Shown here: positions 13,669 to 15,292 of the stretch, piece by piece
Layout: the number at the start of each line of letters is the position of its first letter
How positions within the stretch are numbered: the first letter of the stretch is position 1
From: an uncultured Clostridia bacterium
Lineage (GTDB): Bacteria; Bacillota; Clostridia; TANB77; CAG-508
Assembly (NCBI GenBank): GCA_934148985.1
Contig: CAKPDO010000036.1
Coordinates: 1-15,292 of the forward strand
Length of the DNA stretch: 15,292 nt
Direction of reading: 5' to 3'
The notes under the pieces: model-generated
Databases searched by the model: none
What the model saw: only the letters and a program-made list of their open reading frames with translations
What the model was told of the DNA's origin: nothing
Made by a program: the position numbers and the translations under genes

Positions 13669-15168
13669 ATGGCAAATGTAAAAGAATTAATGCAAGCAAG
13701 AAATGAAAAATTGCAAAAGATAGAGCAATATGGAATAAATCCACATCCAGAAAGATATGAAACAACACACGAAATAGGAGCAGCAAGACTTTTAGAAGAT
13801 GGAACAAAAAATATATCAATAGCAGGAAGAATAATGTCAAAAAGAAAAATGGGAAAAATAGCATTTTTAGACCTAAGTGACGTAACAGGGCATATCCAAC
13901 TAGTAATGAAAAGAGATGACTTTCCAGAAGGAGAATACAAAAAATTTCATGAAATAACAGACATTGGTGATTTTGTAGGAGTAAAAGGAGAAATATTCAC
14001 AACAGAAGCTGGAGAAAAATCATTAGAAGTATATAGTTTTGAATTTTTGGGAAAATCATTAAGACCACTACCAGAAAAATATCATGGATTAGTAAATCAA
14101 GAAGCAATTTATAGAGAAAGACACTTGGACTTAATAATGAATGAAGAAACAAAAAAGAAATTCTTATTAAGGTCAAAATTTGTAAGATTATTAAGAGAAT
14201 TTTTGGACAACCATGGATTTATAGAAGTAGAAACACCAGCACTTCAAAATACAGCATCAGGAGCAACAGCAAAACCATTTATAGCACATCATAATGCACT
14301 AGATAGAGATGTATATTTAAGAATATCACCAGAATTAACATTAAAAAAATTAATAATAGGTGGATTTAACAATATATATGAAGTTGCAAGAGATTTCAGA
14401 AACGAAGGAATGGATGCTAACCATTTACAAGATTTTACAATGGTCGAGGGATATAGTGCATATTGGAATTATGAAGACAATATGAAATTTATGAAAGAAA
14501 TGATAACATATATATTAGGAAAATTATATGATGGAAATCTAAACATTCAAATAGGGGATAAAACAATCGACTTTGGAGGAGAATGGCCAGTTGTTTCATT
14601 TAGAGAATTAATATTAAAAGATTGTGGAATAGATATAGACAAATTTGAAACAGCAGAAAGTTTACTTGCTGAAATAAGAAATCAAAAAATAGACTTAGAA
14701 GCTGAAAATATTGAAAGTCTTGGAAGAGGAAATTTGATTGACCAATTATATAAAAAGGTAAGTAGACCTAGCATAATTGAACCAACATTTTTAATAAAAC
14801 ATCCAATAGACCTATCACCACTTGCAAGAAGCAATGATGAAAATCCTAATTTAACAGATAGATTCCAATTAATAGTTAATGGACAAGAAATTATAAATGG
14901 ATATTCAGAGCTTGTAGATGCAAGAGAACAAGAAAGTAGGCTAATTAAACAAAGTGAATTAAAAGCTCAAGGTGATGAAGAGGCAATGTCAATTGATAGA
15001 GAGTATATTAGAGCTATGGAATATGGAATGCCACCAATTTCTGGTTGGGGATTAGGTGTAGATAGATTCTTACAATTCTTAACAAGTAGCCAAAATATTC
15101 GTGATGTTGTTTTATATCCTCTTATGAGACCTAGAGATTGGTCAAATGAAAGTGATGATGAAGAATAA
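13669..15168 (+). CDS. lysS: Lysyl-tRNA synthetase, class II
   Basis: This 499-aa enzyme charges tRNA-Lys with lysine. The N-terminal OB-fold anticodon-binding domain (about 50-145) includes ISIAGRIMSKRKMGKIAFLD. The class II catalytic core has motif 1 around GFIEVETPALQNTASGATAK, motif 2 ARDFRNEGMDANHLQDFTMVEGY, and motif 3 GWGLGVDRFLQFLT near the C-terminus. The Lys-pocket stretch IINGYSELVDAREQ is also present. Length is normal. It has its own promoter and is not obviously linked to the surface-protein gene upstream. No CGG codon occurs in its roughly 500 codons, where CGT (ATT CGT GAT) is used. Confidence 0.95.
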   Translation: MANVKELMQARNEKLQKIEQYGINPHPERYETTHEIGAARLLEDGTKNISIAGRIMSKRKMGKIAFLDLSDVTGHIQLVMKRDDFPEGEYKKFHEITDIGDFVGVKGEIFTTEAGEKSLEVYSFEFLGKSLRPLPEKYHGLVNQEAIYRERHLDLIMNEETKKKFLLRSKFVRLLREFLDNHGFIEVETPALQNTASGATAKPFIAHHNALDRDVYLRISPELTLKKLIIGGFNNIYEVARDFRNEGMDANHLQDFTMVEGYSAYWNYEDNMKFMKEMITYILGKLYDGNLNIQIGDKTIDFGGEWPVVSFRELILKDCGIDIDKFETAESLLAEIRNQKIDLEAENIESLGRGNLIDQLYKKVSRPSIIEPTFLIKHPIDLSPLARSNDENPNLTDRFQLIVNGQEIINGYSELVDAREQESRLIKQSELKAQGDEEAMSIDREYIRAMEYGMPPISGWGLGVDRFLQFLTSSQNIRDVVLYPLMRPRDWSNESDDEE

Positions 15169-15217
15169 TTTTGTCGAATTTTGTTGAACGATTTTTGAGA
15201 AAATTTAATAAAATCTA

Positions 15218-15245
15218 TTGCAAATTTTTAGAATTATAGTATAAT
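15218..15245 (+). promoter_or_regulatory. Promoter pointing out of the window
   Basis: TTGCAA (15218-15223) and a perfect TATAAT (15240-15245) are 16 bp apart. The remaining 47 bases contain CTCACCGAATGAG and AGGGAG, possibly a leader, but too little is present to name a gene. No lysS terminator hairpin is obvious before it. Confidence 0.6.
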
Positions 15246-15292
15246 AATATTGTAAATGACTTATGCAATTTTGCTCACCGAATGAGGGAGAT

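Noticed and set aside
13280..13940. Long minus-strand frames over the variable tail and lysS start
   Set aside because: They are antisense to well-supported genes, Leu/Phe-rich from A-rich codons on the other strand, and without ribosome sites.
1..15292. CRISPR array, insertion sequence or prophage
   Set aside because: No regularly spaced repeats, transposase, integrase or phage structural genes are visible.

Overview
The window is AT-rich DNA from a Gram-positive, spore-forming Firmicute, most likely an uncultured gut Clostridia-type lineage. The evidence is strong AGGAGG-type ribosome sites, TTGACA/TATAAT promoters, a CwlJ-like/GerQ-like spore germination pair, WhiA, HemW, LysS, and prepilin-like surface proteins fused to a formylglycine-enzyme (FGE)-like fold. 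The lineage is inferred. The gene families are read from the sequence.

Layout. 1-122: the 3' part of a class II tRNA (best fit Leu-UAA, apparently interrupted in the anticodon loop) and its terminator. 134-2150: an I-Ssp6803I-type PD-(D/E)XK endonuclease converging on a 512-aa orphan protein. 2274-2535: a compact locus that looks like a par/Fst-type type I toxin-antitoxin. 2589-5058: a two-gene ABC exporter. 5301-5570: a small orphan. 5695-6547: CwlJ-like hydrolase and GerQ-like coat protein. 6717-9370: whiA, a membrane-anchored XRE protein and hemW. 9375-13528: two copies of a module with an XRE regulator divergent from a prepilin/FGE-like gene; the second has a GC-rich, diversity-generating-retroelement (DGR)-like variable tail. 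13600-15168: lysS. A promoter at 15218-15245 points out of the window.

The most striking feature spans several genes. Four genes (ABC ATPase, cwlJ, whiA, XRE-membrane protein) are each broken in the zero frame by one extra base, always the C of a CGG codon followed by A (NNY CGG A). Skipping that C reads the next codon as GGA (Gly) and restores a family-typical or open frame. In the two cases where the next gene is immediately adjacent, the restored frame also ends right at that gene's start. I found no other in-frame CGG in roughly 4,300 codons, although CGA, CGC and CGT are all used as arginine. CGG therefore appears to be an unassigned codon at which ribosomes shift +1, or CGGA is a quadruplet codon. 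I regard this as the candidate undescribed system.

All coordinates and motifs were read by eye. Family assignments rest on recognised motifs, and no database search was run.
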